Shown here piece by piece: positions 39,861-50,081 of a DNA stretch of 64,000 bases. Under the pieces are notes generated by a model. It had not been told where the DNA came from. It saw nothing but the letters and a program-made list of their open reading frames with translations, and did not search any database. Origin of the DNA: Vibrio taketomensis (GTDB lineage Bacteria; Pseudomonadota; Gammaproteobacteria; Enterobacterales; Vibrionaceae); NCBI RefSeq assembly GCF_009938165.1, contig NZ_AP019650.1:1178001-1242000 (forward strand). Reading direction: 5' to 3'. The position numbers and the translations under genes were made by a program. Positions within the stretch are counted from its first letter, which is position 1, and each line of letters starts with the position of its first letter.

Positions 39861-41056
39861 CTATGGGGTATGAATCGCACCATCTGGTAAACGGCTTTGT
39901 GTCCACTCATGTGGGCGATATTCCACAGGGAAATCAAGTGCTGCACTGCGATCCATCTCGACACCAATCCCCGGTATTTCTGCCGCATATAGGTAACCGT
40001 TTCTTGGCTCAGCTGCATTTGGAAATACTTTGTGCGTATTTTCGTTATAGTGAACATGTTCCTGAATAGCGCTGTTATGTAAATGCACATTCAAGTGAGT
40101 ATTCACCGCTGCACCGATTGGAGTCATATCTGGCGGGCAGTGCCAAGCAATACGCACCCCAAAGCTTTGACACAAATGACCAAGCTTAAGCGCTGGTGTG
40201 ATGCCACCAATTTGTGACACATGACAACGAATAAAATCGATGCGGCGATTGATGATCACTGACTTCCATTCTTCAGGGTTATTAAATAATTCCCCTAATG
40301 CTAAAGATACACAAGTTTGATTGCGAATATTATCCAACCATTCTGTTTGATTTGGCGGCAAAATATCTTCAATAAAGAATGGGTTATACTCTTCGACTAA
40401 TTTAGCGAATCGTAACGCTTGATTAGGAAATAATCGTTCATGTACATCATGCAATATATGAAACTGGTTTTATATTTAATTCGTAATTGCTTATCCTCAA
40501 CCGTATTTTCAACATACTGGTCTTGATCATAATAAGAACCCGCAGTTGGCTGCTCTGTCGCGTGTAAATTATCAGGCACGCCACCATAAAAGCCTAATTG
40601 ACAACGAATGTGTTTATAGCCTTGACTTAAATATTCATCAACTTGCTTATATAAGCCTTCCATCGTGTCGCTCGTTGCATGAGTATAAACCGCAATCGCA
40701 TCACGAGACTTGCCACCAAAAAGCTGGTGCAAAGGCATGCCTGCACGCTTCGCTTTGATATCCCACAATGCCATGTCGACACCAGATATGGCATTATTGA
40801 TCACCGGACCATTGCGCCAATAGGCATTAACCATCATCATTTGCCATAGATCTTCGATGTTACTTGCATCTCGACCAATCATGAGTGGCTTGATGTACTC
40901 GTCCACCATCGTCTTTACAGCAAGTGGACGCTGTTGAAAAGTAGCACAACCGTAACCGGTCAGACCCGATTCTGTTTCGACGATGACTGTTATTAAATTG
41001 TGTCTATCTGGTTTCGTAATAATACATTCGATATTTGAAATGATATCTTTTGTCAT
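39861..41056 (-). pseudogene. RspA/mannonate-dehydratase-like enolase gene with one frameshift
   Basis: Enolase-superfamily sugar-acid dehydratase, about 398 residues if restored. The N-terminal piece (41056 down to about 40475) ends in [21 protein letters not shown]. The C-terminal piece resumes as [20 protein letters not shown] and contains [41 protein letters not shown] and the terminal [19 protein letters not shown], all hallmarks of the RspA/ManD group. Metal ligands Asp and Glu in HDVHE, FIEDI and LGELF are intact. The frame break near 40475 lies in a poly-A-like stretch. It is divergent from the EIIBC gene. Substrate is probably a hexonate such as mannonate, by family. Confidence 0.82.
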
Positions 41057-41216
41057 AATTTTAACTCAAAACGGGTTTCTACATTTATATAAACTTGAAA
41101 ATAGGCACATTTCAATAGGTATTTTCGTCAATTTTCAACTGGTTCGTTTCGCTTTACTTTGGGGTTAGAAAACAAACCAATGATAAAAAACCGCAAAATT
41201 AATATTTAGCCTTTTG

Positions 41217-41232
41217 TGTGACATAAATCTCT
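41217..41232. promoter_or_regulatory. CRP-like site upstream of EIIBC
   Basis: TGTGA, CATAAA, TCTCT: perfect left half, three of five matches on the right. It lies 73 bases before the EIIBC start, where catabolite activation would be expected. Confidence 0.4.
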
Positions 41233-41304
41233 TTATTTTCGATTGGATAAAATTCACTGGCCGATATGATGAATTCAATAAATTAGTGAAGCTTGAGGTT
41301 TCTC

Positions 41305-42735
41305 ATGGAATTAACAGAAAAGAATAACGATGTAATTGCACATGCAACAACATCGAGCACAAATAATGAGCTAAATACGCATTTAGATGCACTCGTTAAT
41401 GCACTTGGTGGTCGCGACAATATCATCAACATTACCCACTGCATGACTCGCCTACGCTTTAAACTTGCTGACGAAACATTAGCCAATAAAGAGACCATTG
41501 AGGGTATCAAAGGCGTAAAAGGTGTCGTTCTTGCCCAAGGACAAACTCAAGTCGTGATCGGTGTGGAAGTCGAAAAGTGGTACAACGCTTTATCTGGTGC
41601 TGCGCAGGCAACTGAGTCAGTTGAGATGGATGCAGAAAAAGGCAAGCTATTCCAAAATGCGATGCGAATCGTCGCAGGTATTTTTGGCCCTGTCGTACCA
41701 GCTATCGCTGGTGCCGGCATGCTAATGGGTCTGCTATCTGGTTTGATTGCAACCAACGTCATTTCAGAAAGCTCGGATACGGTGTTCTTCTTCCGCTCGA
41801 TTTCAACTGCCGTGTTCTTCTTCCTGCCGATGCTCGTTTCTTTCTCGGCAGCGAAAGTATTTAAGGTCAACGAGTACATCGCTCTGGCTGTGGCTTCAGC
41901 AATGCTCTCACCAGCGCTGGTACAAAAAGCCGCCGCACTAAAAGAAGCTGGCGCAAACCCAGAGCTTAACGTATTTGGTGTGGTACCTGTTGAACTGCTT
42001 GGTTACGGTGGTGCTATCGTGCCTGCGATTCTTGCGGTTTGGGTTCTCTCTAAGATCACACCATTTGTTGATCGCTTCGTACCTAGCTCAGCGAAACCGG
42101 TATTCACACCGTTGCTGGCCTTTACCGTAACATCAGTCGTGGTGCTTTCATTCGTCGCACCTGCAGGTATGTGGCTAAGTAATGGCGCAGGCTGGGTGGT
42201 AAGCTCTCTACTTGAGATCTCTCCAACGCTAACCGGCTTTATTTTTGGTCTAACTCGTCCAATTACTATCGTGTTGGGTATCCATCACAGCATGACACCA
42301 ATCAGTTTGAACAACTTCGCTTTGTACGGCAAAGATCTACTGATGCCTATTATGTGTCTGGGTAACATTGCTATCGCGGGTGCAACTATTGCCATGTGGT
42401 ACAAACAACGCAGCAGCGTGTCTAAAGAGCAATCAACGGTAACGCTTGGTTCTGGTATCACGGCCATTCTTGGCATCACTGAGCCAGCGCTATTCGGGAT
42501 TCTAACCAAGTACACTAAAGCACTATTTATGGCGAGTTTGGCGGCAGGCATCATGGGTGCGGTATCGGTAACGATTGATACGCATCTAACCAGCTACATT
42601 CTGTCATCAATCTTTAGTTTGCCAGCATATTTGGCAAGCGGCACACAAAACTTCATTCAAGCTGTGCTTGGGGTTGTCGGTGTCTTTGCTCTGTCTTTTG
42701 CACTAACCATCATGTTTGTCCGTACGGAAAAATAA
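41305..42735 (+). CDS. PTS EIIBC permease, beta-glucoside/sucrose family
   Basis: A 476-residue PTS permease with the EIIB domain first: the active cysteine is Cys46 in THCMTRLRF. The EIIC domain begins near residue 105 (GIFGPVVPAIAGAGMLMGLL) and carries GIHHSMTP and GITEPALFG. It has no EIIA domain. The domain order and sequence place it with BglF/SacP/TreB/MurP-type proteins, unlike the two EIICB permeases elsewhere in the window. ATG 41305 follows CTTGAGG. It is divergent from the RspA-like gene, so the imported compound may feed that enzyme. Substrate unknown. Confidence 0.9.
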   Translation: MELTEKNNDVIAHATTSSTNNELNTHLDALVNALGGRDNIINITHCMTRLRFKLADETLANKETIEGIKGVKGVVLAQGQTQVVIGVEVEKWYNALSGAAQATESVEMDAEKGKLFQNAMRIVAGIFGPVVPAIAGAGMLMGLLSGLIATNVISESSDTVFFFRSISTAVFFFLPMLVSFSAAKVFKVNEYIALAVASAMLSPALVQKAAALKEAGANPELNVFGVVPVELLGYGGAIVPAILAVWVLSKITPFVDRFVPSSAKPVFTPLLAFTVTSVVVLSFVAPAGMWLSNGAGWVVSSLLEISPTLTGFIFGLTRPITIVLGIHHSMTPISLNNFALYGKDLLMPIMCLGNIAIAGATIAMWYKQRSSVSKEQSTVTLGSGITAILGITEPALFGILTKYTKALFMASLAAGIMGAVSVTIDTHLTSYILSSIFSLPAYLASGTQNFIQAVLGVVGVFALSFALTIMFVRTEK

Positions 42736-43644
42736 CTGAAACCCAGTAACGAAAAAGGCTCTCATTACGAGAGCCTCTTTGCTAAATGGAGGATTACCAT
42801 AACTCGGCAAAGTAATCAATAAATGGCGGGACGGGGCTTGGATCGGCTTTAAATCCTTTGCATTCGAGACCAACGGGTACTCTTTTAGCACCTGAACCAA
42901 TCGTCCGCTGGCAAACTCTTTGTAAACGCTCCACTTTGAGTTAATCGAAATGCCTAGTCCATTCGCTGTTGCATCGCGCATCGCATCACCGCTATCAACA
43001 CGAATGTTACCTTTCGCTTTAATCGTAACTGGGCCTTCCGGCGTTTCAAATGTCCACTGATCCATTCCCATCAACAATACACAGTTGTGATCGGCTAACT
43101 CACGCGGATGTTTCGGTTCACCATACTTCGCGAGATATTCTGGGGATACACAAACAATTCGTGGATCGCCAGCGATTTTCTTCGCCACCAGCGTCGAATC
43201 TTTAAGCTCGGAAATACGAATGGCAATATCAAAACCACCCTCAACCAGATCCAAAACTGAGTCAGAAAAGCGCAGATCCACGTTTAAGTCTGGGTACGTT
43301 TTGAGAAAATCTTTTAGTGCTGGCATCAAGTGCATGCGACCAAATGATGCTGGGGTTGTGACTCGTAATGTCCCCCTCGGGGAAGCTTGCCCTACACCGA
43401 TCGCCCCTTTCGCAGCATCAACACTCGCCAGCACATCTTCTGCATGAGGCAGAAATGCCTCGCCTTCTTGAGTGAGAGAGACTTTACGCGTGGTACGGTG
43501 CACCAAACGCACACCTAAACCTTCTTCTAGCTTGTTGATGTGGGCGCTTGCAACCGCTGGAGAGAGGCCCAGTTCGCTGCCCGCCATACTAATGTTGTGA
43601 GTAGAAGCCAAACGCACAAATAACTTTAAGTGCTCGATATTCAT
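42703..43644 (-). CDS. LysR-family regulator with an aberrant C-terminus
   Basis: A LysR-type regulator whose N-terminal helix-turn-helix (MNIEHLKLFVRLASTHNISM, LSPAVASAHINKLEEGLG) and effector domain are normal up to VLKEYPLVSNAK. After that the open frame reads PIQAPSRHLLITLPSYGNPP and runs through a terminator into the last 33 bases of EIIBC. A different frame reads PPFIDYFAELW and stops at 42794, which is the expected LysR ending. The visible 313-residue product is therefore probably an artefact of a frameshift or small deletion near 42835; the natural protein would be about 285-300 residues. Same strand as the next LysR gene. Confidence 0.75.
   Translation of the reverse strand: MNIEHLKLFVRLASTHNISMAGSELGLSPAVASAHINKLEEGLGVRLVHRTTRKVSLTQEGEAFLPHAEDVLASVDAAKGAIGVGQASPRGTLRVTTPASFGRMHLMPALKDFLKTYPDLNVDLRFSDSVLDLVEGGFDIAIRISELKDSTLVAKKIAGDPRIVCVSPEYLAKYGEPKHPRELADHNCVLLMGMDQWTFETPEGPVTIKAKGNIRVDSGDAMRDATANGLGISINSKWSVYKEFASGRLVQVLKEYPLVSNAKDLKPIQAPSRHLLITLPSYGNPPFSKEALVMRAFFVTGFQLFFRTDKHDG
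42752..42780. terminator. Terminator between EIIBC and the LysR gene
   Basis: AAAAAGGCTCTC, ATTAC, GAGAGCCTCTTT, 17 bases past the EIIBC stop. It lies inside the current reading frame of the convergent LysR gene, which is unexpected (see findings). Confidence 0.85.
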
Positions 43645-43686
43645 AACGATCCTTTTTGCTAGTGAGCAAACTTATCTTCAACAAAA

Positions 43687-44598
43687 CTATACTTCGTCTC
43701 GAAGCTCTTCAACCACTAAATCAATAAAGCGGCGCACTTTGGTCGACATATGTTTGCGACTTGGGTAAACCAAGCACATTTCAATTTTATGTACTGGTAA
43801 ATCGGTAAACAATTCCACTAACTCACCACTGTTTAACCCAGGTTGAACGAAAGCCTCCGGCAAACGGCAAATACCTTGGCCTAAAATGCTTAAACTCAGC
43901 TCCATTTCTGGGCTATTGGTGGTCACGACACTGGTGACGTCGACTTTGATTAGTGAGCCATCACTATCGACATAACTCCATACATATGGGTTTTTATGGT
44001 TGCTGTAACACAGCAATTTGTGACGAGTGAGTTCGCTTGGGTGTTTAGGTACGCCAAATTGCTCAAGATAAGCAGGAGAAGCGACGGTTCGCGTACATGA
44101 ACGCTGCACCAAACGGCTAATCAAACTCGAATCTTCAACCGTTGCTGATGAACGCAGCACCACATCGTAGCCTTCACCAATCAGATCAACTCGGTGATCA
44201 CTGGCAAAAACCTCAACCTTTACCTTGGGATAAAGCTGCATATATTTGGCCAGAACTGGGCTTAATTGCTGCGCACCAAAGCTGATGGGACAACTGATTC
44301 TCAGTACCCCTTTCGGCTCTTGTTGCTGGCCACTGATTGCTTGCTCAAGTTCTTGAGCACTCTCGATCAATTGCCGGCTTTGCTGAAAATAATGCTCGCC
44401 TTCTGGCGTTAAACTGAGAGTACGAGTAGTACGGTGCAGCAAGCGCACCCCTAGTCTATCCTCCAGTTTGTTTATTTCTTTACTGATATAAGAGGTAGAG
44501 TGCCCAGTAAGATTGGCTGCATTGGTAAAGCTACCTTGCTCGACCACTGTGCTAAAAATCACCATTCCATCAAGTAAATTGGTCTGTGCTGGCATCAT
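43687..44598 (-). CDS. LysR-family regulator divergent from the FMN reductase gene
   Basis: A 303-residue LysR-type regulator. The helix-turn-helix reads QGSFTNAANLTGHSTSYISK and RLGVRLLHRTTRTLSLTPEG, followed by an effector domain with RLVQRSCTRTVASPAYLEQF. The start uses ATG 44598 or the adjacent ATG. It faces the NAD(P)H-dependent FMN reductase gene across 111 bases and probably regulates it. Confidence 0.87.
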   Translation of the reverse strand: MMPAQTNLLDGMVIFSTVVEQGSFTNAANLTGHSTSYISKEINKLEDRLGVRLLHRTTRTLSLTPEGEHYFQQSRQLIESAQELEQAISGQQQEPKGVLRISCPISFGAQQLSPVLAKYMQLYPKVKVEVFASDHRVDLIGEGYDVVLRSSATVEDSSLISRLVQRSCTRTVASPAYLEQFGVPKHPSELTRHKLLCYSNHKNPYVWSYVDSDGSLIKVDVTSVVTTNSPEMELSLSILGQGICRLPEAFVQPGLNSGELVELFTDLPVHKIEMCLVYPSRKHMSTKVRRFIDLVVEELRDEV

Positions 44599-44709
44599 TG
44601 GTCACCACTATTACAAGTCATATGGAAATAATAATTACAGTTACCCTATTAATAAAAGAATGGAACAAAACTAAACTAGCTTCATCAACCAATTCGAGGG
44701 GAATCAACG

Positions 44710-45232
44710 ATGAAAGTTTTAGCATTTGGCGCAAGCAACAACAAAAACTCAATTAACCAGCAACTGGCTCACTACGCAGCAGAAACAAATTCCAAACGCG
44801 GAAATCACTATGTTGGATATCGACCAACTAGAAATGCCAATTTTTAGTGATGAACGTGAAAAGCAATTGGGTCAACCTGAGCAAGCAAAACAGTTTTTTA
44901 GCGCCATTGGTGAAGCTGACATCATCGTGATTTCATTTGCAGAACATAACGGTTCATACACTGCCGCCTACAAAAATCTGTTTGATTGGACTTCACGCAT
45001 CGACATGAAAGTATTCCAAGGTAAACCTGTGCTTATGCTAGCAACATCACCAGGCCCTGGTGGTGCAAGCAGCGTACTAGCGGCAGCTTCAGGTTCTGCG
45101 CCTTACTTTGCAGCCGAGGTAAAAGCAAGCATTTCACTGCCAAGTTTTTACGACAACTTTGATATGGAAACGGCACAAGTGACGCACGAAGAGTTTAATC
45201 GTCAACTGCTTGATGCGATTGAAACGCTGTAA
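44710..45232 (+). pseudogene. NADPH-dependent FMN reductase gene with an early frameshift
   Basis: The gene begins at ATG 44710 after GAGGGGAATC with MKVLAFGASNNKNSINQQLA, the start of the flavodoxin-like FMN reductase fold including the phosphate loop. It then changes frame near 44785 and resumes as IPNAEITMLDIDQLEMPIFS. The rest is intact: IIVISFAEHNGSYTAAYKNL and KPVLMLATSPGPGGASSVLA are family signatures. Restored length is about 174 residues. The frame change lies in an A/C-rich stretch with an AAACAAA run. It is divergent from the LysR gene that probably controls it. Confidence 0.8.
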
Positions 45233-45268
45233 GTTTTCAAATTTCACTGCCTACATACAGCAAACAAA

Positions 45269-45293
45269 GCAAAGGGCGCATATGCGCCCTTTG
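45269..45293. terminator. Terminator between FMN reductase and the decarboxylase gene
   Basis: CAAAGGGCGCA and TGCGCCCTTTG form an 11-base palindromic stem serving the two convergent genes. Confidence 0.8.
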
Positions 45294-45321
45294 TTGTACC
45301 TATTGACTTAAAATAGCGAGG

Positions 45322-47612
45322 CTACTTTTTCACACACATTACGTGATACACCCCATCAATCACTTCCGTCCCTTCCGTTTCATGCTCAAAGCCCGGGAAC
45401 TCTTTGTCCCACACTTCTAAGCTGCGCAGATAAGTAATTTGGGGGCTGGTACTGTCACCAAAACTCTCCCCTGACATCAACATCGGAATGCCCGGTGGGT
45501 ATGGAATCACAGCGTTAGCCGCAATGCGATCTTGCAATTGATTCGATGGCACCATCTCAACATTATTATCCACAATGGACTCAAACGCTGCGCGTGGCGT
45601 CATTTTCGCTTCAGGAAGCGTAGAGTAAGCCGCATTCAATTTATCTGATGGTGTGTGTTGTTTGAGGTAACCAAACATCTTCACACTAAGCTCTTTCAAG
45701 CCCATCTCGCCATACACCTCTGGGTAGTTTTCGACTAACTCCGGCAACACTAACTTCAGTGGTGAGTTATCGTCATGGTGCTGCTTGAAGTGCAGTAAGG
45801 TGTTGACCAATGTTGCCCACTTACCTTTGGTGATCCCCATTGAGAACAAGAACATGATCTGAAAATCTGTGGTTCGTGTCGGTACGATACCAAAGCGAGT
45901 CAGATATTGAGTCACCAACGCTGCAGGCACACCGGTATCAAGTAAGGTGCCATCTTCACCCATACCCGGAGCAAGAATACTCACTTTGATTGGGTCAAGC
46001 ATACACCAGTCTGCAGGCATGTCTTTGAAGCCATGCCATGCATCGCCTGGCTTCATAACCCAGAAATCTTGAGTCGAAGCGAGCAGTTGTGGATCGGCAT
46101 CTTCAAATGGCACCTGCGCACCGGTTTGAGGATCGGTAAAGATTTCGGCATTCCAAGGTTTGAAGAACCAGTCGCCATCTTGCTCAAACTCACGATACAA
46201 ACGCCCCATCGCTTGGCGATAATCGACCGCTTCATGAATCACTTCTTGAGTCAGTGAATAACCTCGATTGCCAGACATTTGCGATACCGCAATGTCATTG
46301 GATGCGCTGATCGCATACAGCGGTGAAGTCGTCGCATGCATCATGTACGACTGATTGAAACGCTGGAAATCAATCGTATCTTTACCGTGGCGCATATGAA
46401 TGTAGGACGCTTGTGAAAGCGCATTGAGCAATTTGTGGGTGGAATGCGTTGCAAATACTGTTGGTTGGTCTTCGCTCTCAGTAGGCTCACCACGCATCGC
46501 AAAGTGGTCATGGTAAATCGGATTGAAGCGAGCATACCCGTACCACGCCTCATCAAAATGAATCCGGTTACTGCTATGAGCGAGAATGTCTTGCACTCGT
46601 TTGGCGTTGTAACACAAACCATCATAAGTACAGTTCGTGATCACCGCATACACCGCATCTTGCTCAGCATAGTCTTTGGTTAACGGGCTTTGCGCCGCTC
46701 GTTGTTTGAGTGCCGCCGCTTCCATTTGATCGGGGTAAATTGGCCCGATAATGCCGTAACGGTTACGTGTTGGGAGCATGTAAACAGGGCGAGCCCCTGT
46801 TAGCATCAAGCCTTGCTCAATAGATTTGTGACAGTTACGGTCACAAATCGCTAAGCTATTCTCTTTCATACATACTTGCATGATGGTGCGGTTGGCACCG
46901 GATGTTCCTGTCACCAATGAGTAGGATTTATCCGCACCAAATACTTTGGCTGCAAACGCTTCACTGTCACCAAAGTAGCCCGTGTGATCGAGCAAAGAAC
47001 CTAGCGAGCCACGCTCAATCCCCATATCCGTACGAAATAGCCCTTCGCCATAGTAGTGATGGAAACGTTGACCTGCTGGTGTTTTAGTAAAGCCGACCCC
47101 ACCTTGGTGGCCCGGCGCTGCCCAAGAATACTCATGCACATCATCGTAATTCATCATCGCATTCATTAGCGGTGGCAGTAGCTGATCTCGATAACGCTCC
47201 ATTGCTGCCACGGCACGCCCGACAATGAAATCTGCGGTATCTTCAATCACCCATGCAAACTCATCAACTCGTGACATCAATTCACGACTGACCGACAAAG
47301 TGATCTTTTTACGCTCAGCAAGTAAGAATACTGGCACGCCTTGTTGACGACGATTAAGTTTATCAATCAATTTGAAGAATTTTTCGTTCTCTTCCGCTTG
47401 GCGTCCTGTCATTTGCGAAGTCAGCAGAAAACAATCCACGGCGATATTGGCGTTAAAAATTGAATAGCAATCATCAAAGAGGTCGCAACGGTGACATCGA
47501 CACCTTCTGATTTAAACTCATCAATTAAGCGATTGATGGCGTTTTCTATCACCCCTGCTTTGACCGAATCGTTAAAGATTAACGCATGTTTCTTTTTTCC
47601 GTGATTACTCAT
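45322..47612 (-). pseudogene. adiA: Biodegradative arginine decarboxylase (AdiA-like), one frameshift
   Basis: PLP enzyme of the large acid-inducible decarboxylase family, about 763 residues if restored. The first 40 or so residues start at 47612 (MSNHGKKKHALIFNDSVKAG). The frame then shifts near 47480, and the remainder reads DDCYSIFNANIAVDCFLLTS onward. WAAPGHQGGVGFTKTPAG, DRNCHKSIEQGLMLTGA, the PLP-lysine motif STHKLLNALSQ and the C-terminal FEHETEGTEVIDGVYHVMC follow E. coli AdiA closely and differ from SpeF and CadA. It decarboxylates arginine to agmatine, consuming a proton. The antiporter gene directly upstream completes an acid-resistance pair. With the frameshift the wing domain is lost; real or artefact is undecided. 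Confidence 0.83.
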
Positions 47613-47656
47613 AAGTTGTTATTCCTTTTCATGAAAATTGAACGGGTCAAAACAGA

Positions 47657-49000
47657 TTATTGATTTTGCTCTTCTGAACTTGGGGATGACTCCACAGGCA
47701 GTGGCTGGGCATCTCGACTGGCAATAAACCCATAGAAGAAGTAGCCAAACAGCATGATCAGCGTGCCGTAGAAAATCGATTCTTGACCAGTGGCGTACGC
47801 GCCATAAATGCTGTAAACCACGGCGATAGAGCCGACAAATATTGACGTGTTGTATTCTGAACCACTGACGTTCGCATTGCGCAAAATAACGCCCAACGCC
47901 GTCAATGAGAGAATGTAAGGCACCATATTGATAAACACCGCCAGATCCACCAGCACATCGAACTGTTTCACCAGCGTTGGCGAAATGGTCATCACCGCCA
48001 AAATGATTTCCAATGCCAGCATGATCAACATACCTTTCACCGGCGCATCAAAGCGGTTGGTTTCACCAAACATTTTCGGGAACAAACGCATATCCGCTGC
48101 CGCTTTGGATACTTGCGCGTTAGTAAACTGCCAGCCAAGTAGAGAACCGATACACGCCACAACCGCCATCGCAGTGATCACTTGCCCGACAAATGGGTTA
48201 AACATCTGCGCAAACACTAAACCAAATGGCGCATCAGAAGCCGCAAGCATTGTATTCGGTACAATGCCTTGAATGACCGTAGTTGAGGCAACATACGTCA
48301 CCGCAGAGAAGATGGTCGCAAGCATACACGCAAGTGGCACATTACGTTTTGGATTAACAACCGCACCTGAGTTAACACCAGCAGATTCAATTCCCAAAAA
48401 TGCCCACAAGGTCAACGCTATCCCCGAAGACATCGCTTTAGATATCGACACATCGTGAGGGTTCCACCCCTCTTTGAAGGTTGTAGCATCAAACCAAAAC
48501 CAACCGATAATTGACACACCAAGTACGGGGACAATGACCCCCCATACAGTGATCGAAGATATTTGACCGGTGATTTTTGCCCCTCGCATATTAGCAAGCA
48601 GCGTCAACGTTAGAATTAAGACCACGCCGATGAAGTTATGCATCGGGCTGGTTTTCAGCCATGGGATGAATGATTCAAGATAACCCACTGAAGTAACCGC
48701 AATGGCAACGGCACTGATCACTAGGCACACATAGTAGGTGTAAGAGGCGACAAAGAAACTGGATTTACCATGCGCTCGTTGAGCGTAAGCGGACATACCG
48801 CCGGATTCTTGGCAATACATACCACACTTGGCAAAGGCATAAGCAATACACAACGCGCCGATCGCCGTTATCCCCCACGCTAACAGCGCAATCCCCCCTG
48901 TTTCAGCCAAACTGGAAGGCAGTAGAATGATGCCCGAACCCATCATGTTGACGGTCACTATGGTGGTTAACCCCATTAACCCCATTTTGTTACTACTCAT
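47657..49000 (-). CDS. PotE/AdiC-type amino acid-polyamine antiporter
   Basis: A 447-residue APC-superfamily antiporter with twelve hydrophobic segments. It opens with MSSNKMGLMGLTTIVTVNMM and GSGIILLPSSLAETGG, and has the RITGQISSITVWGVI-like segment and SLLGWQFTNAQV. In sequence it is closer to PotE (putrescine-ornithine) than to E. coli AdiC. Its partner downstream is an AdiA-like decarboxylase, so arginine/agmatine exchange is the likely role, by context. I start at ATG 49000 after GAGGAGCGTC; an upstream in-frame ATG lacks such a site. Gap to adiA is 44 bases, so an operon is expected. Confidence 0.85.
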   Translation of the reverse strand: MSSNKMGLMGLTTIVTVNMMGSGIILLPSSLAETGGIALLAWGITAIGALCIAYAFAKCGMYCQESGGMSAYAQRAHGKSSFFVASYTYYVCLVISAVAIAVTSVGYLESFIPWLKTSPMHNFIGVVLILTLTLLANMRGAKITGQISSITVWGVIVPVLGVSIIGWFWFDATTFKEGWNPHDVSISKAMSSGIALTLWAFLGIESAGVNSGAVVNPKRNVPLACMLATIFSAVTYVASTTVIQGIVPNTMLAASDAPFGLVFAQMFNPFVGQVITAMAVVACIGSLLGWQFTNAQVSKAAADMRLFPKMFGETNRFDAPVKGMLIMLALEIILAVMTISPTLVKQFDVLVDLAVFINMVPYILSLTALGVILRNANVSGSEYNTSIFVGSIAVVYSIYGAYATGQESIFYGTLIMLFGYFFYGFIASRDAQPLPVESSPSSEEQNQ

Positions 49001-49388
49001 AGACGCTCCTCGTCTCGAAAACGCTGTCAAAAAGACAACCAAAAGAGTGCCGCGTTAGTTAACAGGCGAGATTGTTCCGACGACGATGACAAAAACATCC
49101 AGTTCAATGCCAAGAAAATCAGCGACAATTGAACCTAAGCATAGATAGTGAATTTTTAAACTGGCAAATAAAATTTGTCTTTGATGCGTAAGAGAATGGT
49201 TGAATAAGAGAAGAAAATGACTCAAGGCAGACAATCAGACTAAACTAGGAGAAGAATGCTGCCTGATTTGTCCAAAGGATGACCAATAATATCAGCGACA
49301 TGTCATTTTTAATCTGAAATCCTATCGGTTTGTTGATTCTAAGTGAAAGCGGGAGTATTACAGCCTTTTTGAACAACGGGAGCTTCTA
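49001..49388. other. Promoter region between the antiporter and DedA genes
   Basis: About 390 bases with no convincing ORF. It must contain the promoters of the decarboxylase operon and of dedA. No clear regulator site was recognised. Confidence 0.4.
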
Positions 49389-49991
49389 TTGGAACACATC
49401 AATCAGCTGCTCGATGCTATGTCACCAGTACTCGACCATTATGGCTACCTTGCGTTAGTCGTCAGCATTTTCCTTGAAGGTATTGGTGTACCAATGCCGG
49501 GACAATCACTGATGATTGCCGCATCCATTTTAGCCTCTCGCGGCGTTATGCACTTTCCTATGGTAATCACAGTTTCTTGGCTATCTTGTTTCCTTGGTAA
49601 CACTTGTGGCTATCTGCTTGGATACTACTTTGAAAGTTGGCTAGATAAGAAAGGCTACATCTCGGGTGAGAAATTCAAAAAGTTGCAACACGCAATCAAG
49701 AAATACGGCCCAGCATGTTTGGTTATCAGTCGCTTTATTGAGGGGATGAAGCAGTTTATGCCGTTGGCTTGTGGCATCGCCAAAATGCCGCTAAGAGAGT
49801 TTATTTTAGGGAATGCACTCGCAACCACGATTTGGGTTGCCGTCTTTAGCTTTGGTAGCAATTACATTTTTGCGCATCTGCACCAAATTGCGACGTTCTA
49901 CACCAACCACCAGCTTCTGGTTTGGTCTATCGTCGCGATGGTATTTGGTTTAATGCTTGCGATGATCATCCATCGCCGAAAACAGCGCTAA
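49389..49991 (+). CDS. DedA-family membrane protein
   Basis: A 200-residue inner-membrane protein of the DedA/VTT family. Signatures are IFLEGIGVPMPGQSLMIAAS, NTCGYLLGYYFESW and FIEGMKQFMPLACGIAKM. The family flips lipid carriers such as undecaprenyl phosphate. It starts at TTG 49389, with GGGAGC upstream. It ends in a long hairpin terminator. Confidence 0.88.
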   Translation: MEHINQLLDAMSPVLDHYGYLALVVSIFLEGIGVPMPGQSLMIAASILASRGVMHFPMVITVSWLSCFLGNTCGYLLGYYFESWLDKKGYISGEKFKKLQHAIKKYGPACLVISRFIEGMKQFMPLACGIAKMPLREFILGNALATTIWVAVFSFGSNYIFAHLHQIATFYTNHQLLVWSIVAMVFGLMLAMIIHRRKQR

Positions 49992-50020
49992 CGGTTACAG
50001 GCACAAAACAAAAGACACAC

Positions 50021-50081
50021 AAAAAGCAGCAGTGAGAATCTTTCTCGGGGGTAGGAGCATATCGGCCCACTACTGCTTTTT
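50021..50081 (+). terminator. Long terminator after dedA with nested hairpin
   Basis: AAAAAGCAGCAGTG pairs with CACTACTGCTTTTT at 13 of 14 positions. A small inner hairpin (GAGAA/TTCTC) sits in the loop. T-run on the right, A-run on the left. Confidence 0.7.

Noticed and set aside
50021..50081. Possible SgrS-like small RNA beside the SgrR-like gene
   Set aside because: The structure reads as a symmetric terminator, and I see no segment resembling the known SgrS pairing region.
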